Shown: piece by piece, positions 6,594-7,547 of the stretch
Layout: every line of letters begins with the position of its first letter
Position numbering within the stretch: the first letter of the stretch is position 1
From: Geodermatophilaceae bacterium
Lineage (GTDB): Bacteria; Actinomycetota; Actinomycetes; Mycobacteriales; Geodermatophilaceae
Assembly (NCBI GenBank): GCA_013812385.1
Contig: JACCTM010000420.1
Location: forward strand, 1-7,547
Direction of reading: 5' to 3'
Length of the DNA stretch: 7,547 bases
The notes under the pieces: model-generated
The model's database searches: none
The model's input: only the letters and a program-made list of their open reading frames with translations
Told to the model about the DNA's origin: nothing
Position numbers and translations under genes: made by a program

Positions 6594-6743
6594 AATCCAG
6601 CAACTTTGCGGGTATTCATCCCGCGGCGCTCAAGATCGGCCCACGCCTACACATCGACCCGAGGGCGACGTAGGCTCCTTCACGCCAGCTGCCGCGTTTT
6701 TCTCGGCACCCCAGATGTGCGCCGGCGCCCCCGGCGAGCAGGT

Positions 6744-6750
6744 AGGAGGA
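6744..6750 (+). promoter_or_regulatory. Shine-Dalgarno of the MoxR-type gene
   Basis: AGGAGGA lies 8 bases before the GTG at 6759 and is the only strong ribosome site upstream of the AAA+ reading frame, so it sets the start there rather than at a later internal codon. Confidence 0.8.
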
Positions 6751-6758
6751 ACGCTGCG

Positions 6759-7547
<789 letters not shown>

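Larger units (their letters stand above)
6523..6758. other. Divergent intergenic region between mraZ and the moxR-type gene
   Basis: This 236-base region must hold promoters for both directions. The mraZ-proximal third contains the mraZ ribosome site and the 10-base periodic repeats. Towards the moxR side are a short dyad, GCGGG-7-CCCGC (6608-6624), and a 6-base inverted repeat, CGCCGG-5-CCGGCG (6720-6736), just before the moxR ribosome site. A plus-strand promoter candidate is TACACA (6648-6653), 17 bases, TAGGCT (6671-6676), matching the sigma-70-type consensus only moderately. No credible gene is present; the plus-strand frame at 6505-6762 is proline-rich with no domain and lacks a ribosome site. 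Confidence 0.5.

Noticed and set aside
6648..6676. TACACA-17-TAGGCT as the moxR promoter
   Set aside because: Spacing is right but both hexamers match the consensus only partly. Such matches are common by chance, so it is mentioned only as a candidate within the intergenic region.

Overview
This window is the upstream end of an actinobacterial division and cell wall (dcw) cluster. Base composition is very GC-rich throughout. Several starts are GTG, and strong Shine-Dalgarno (SD) sequences precede rsmH, mraZ and the moxR-type gene. The order mraZ - rsmH - ftsL - ftsI (pbpB) - murE - murF, with a divergent MoxR-type ATPase next to mraZ, fits Actinomycetes. The sequence alone does not settle the order or genus. 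I lean weakly towards Propionibacteriales or relatives on gene order and protein style.

Layout. Positions 1-6522 read on the minus strand as one compact operon: mraZ (6522-6085), a 187-base structured gap, rsmH (5897-4881), ftsL (4881-4459), ftsI (about 4457-2667), murE (2596-1049), and murF (1052 running off the left edge). Genes touch or overlap at three junctions (rsmH/ftsL by 1 base, ftsL/ftsI about 1 base apart, murE/murF by 4 bases), which implies translational coupling. Positions 6523-6758 are a divergent promoter region. From 6759 to the right edge, on the plus strand, is a MoxR-family AAA+ ATPase, truncated by the window.

How the genes work together. MraZ is the transcriptional regulator of the cluster. 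RsmH methylates 16S rRNA. FtsL and FtsI belong to the divisome; FtsI is the septal transpeptidase. MurE and MurF add the DAP residue and D-Ala-D-Ala to the peptidoglycan precursor. The MoxR ATPase is probably the first gene of a separate divergent operon.

The most informative signals are non-coding. (1) Just upstream of mraZ is an array of five GTGG-type pentamers, spaced exactly 10 bases apart, which matches the known MraZ operator pattern. (2) Between mraZ and rsmH is a 104-base inverted-repeat structure whose apical loop reads CCUUCCCC in the transcript. It matches, from memory, the actinobacterial mraW RNA motif. Its 5' arm also holds an 8-base perfect complement to the rsmH Shine-Dalgarno, which suggests a testable switch. 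I saw no mobile element, CRISPR array, tRNA, rRNA or clear intrinsic terminator, and no evidence of an undescribed gene system. Coding content is ordinary; the regulatory layer deserves attention.
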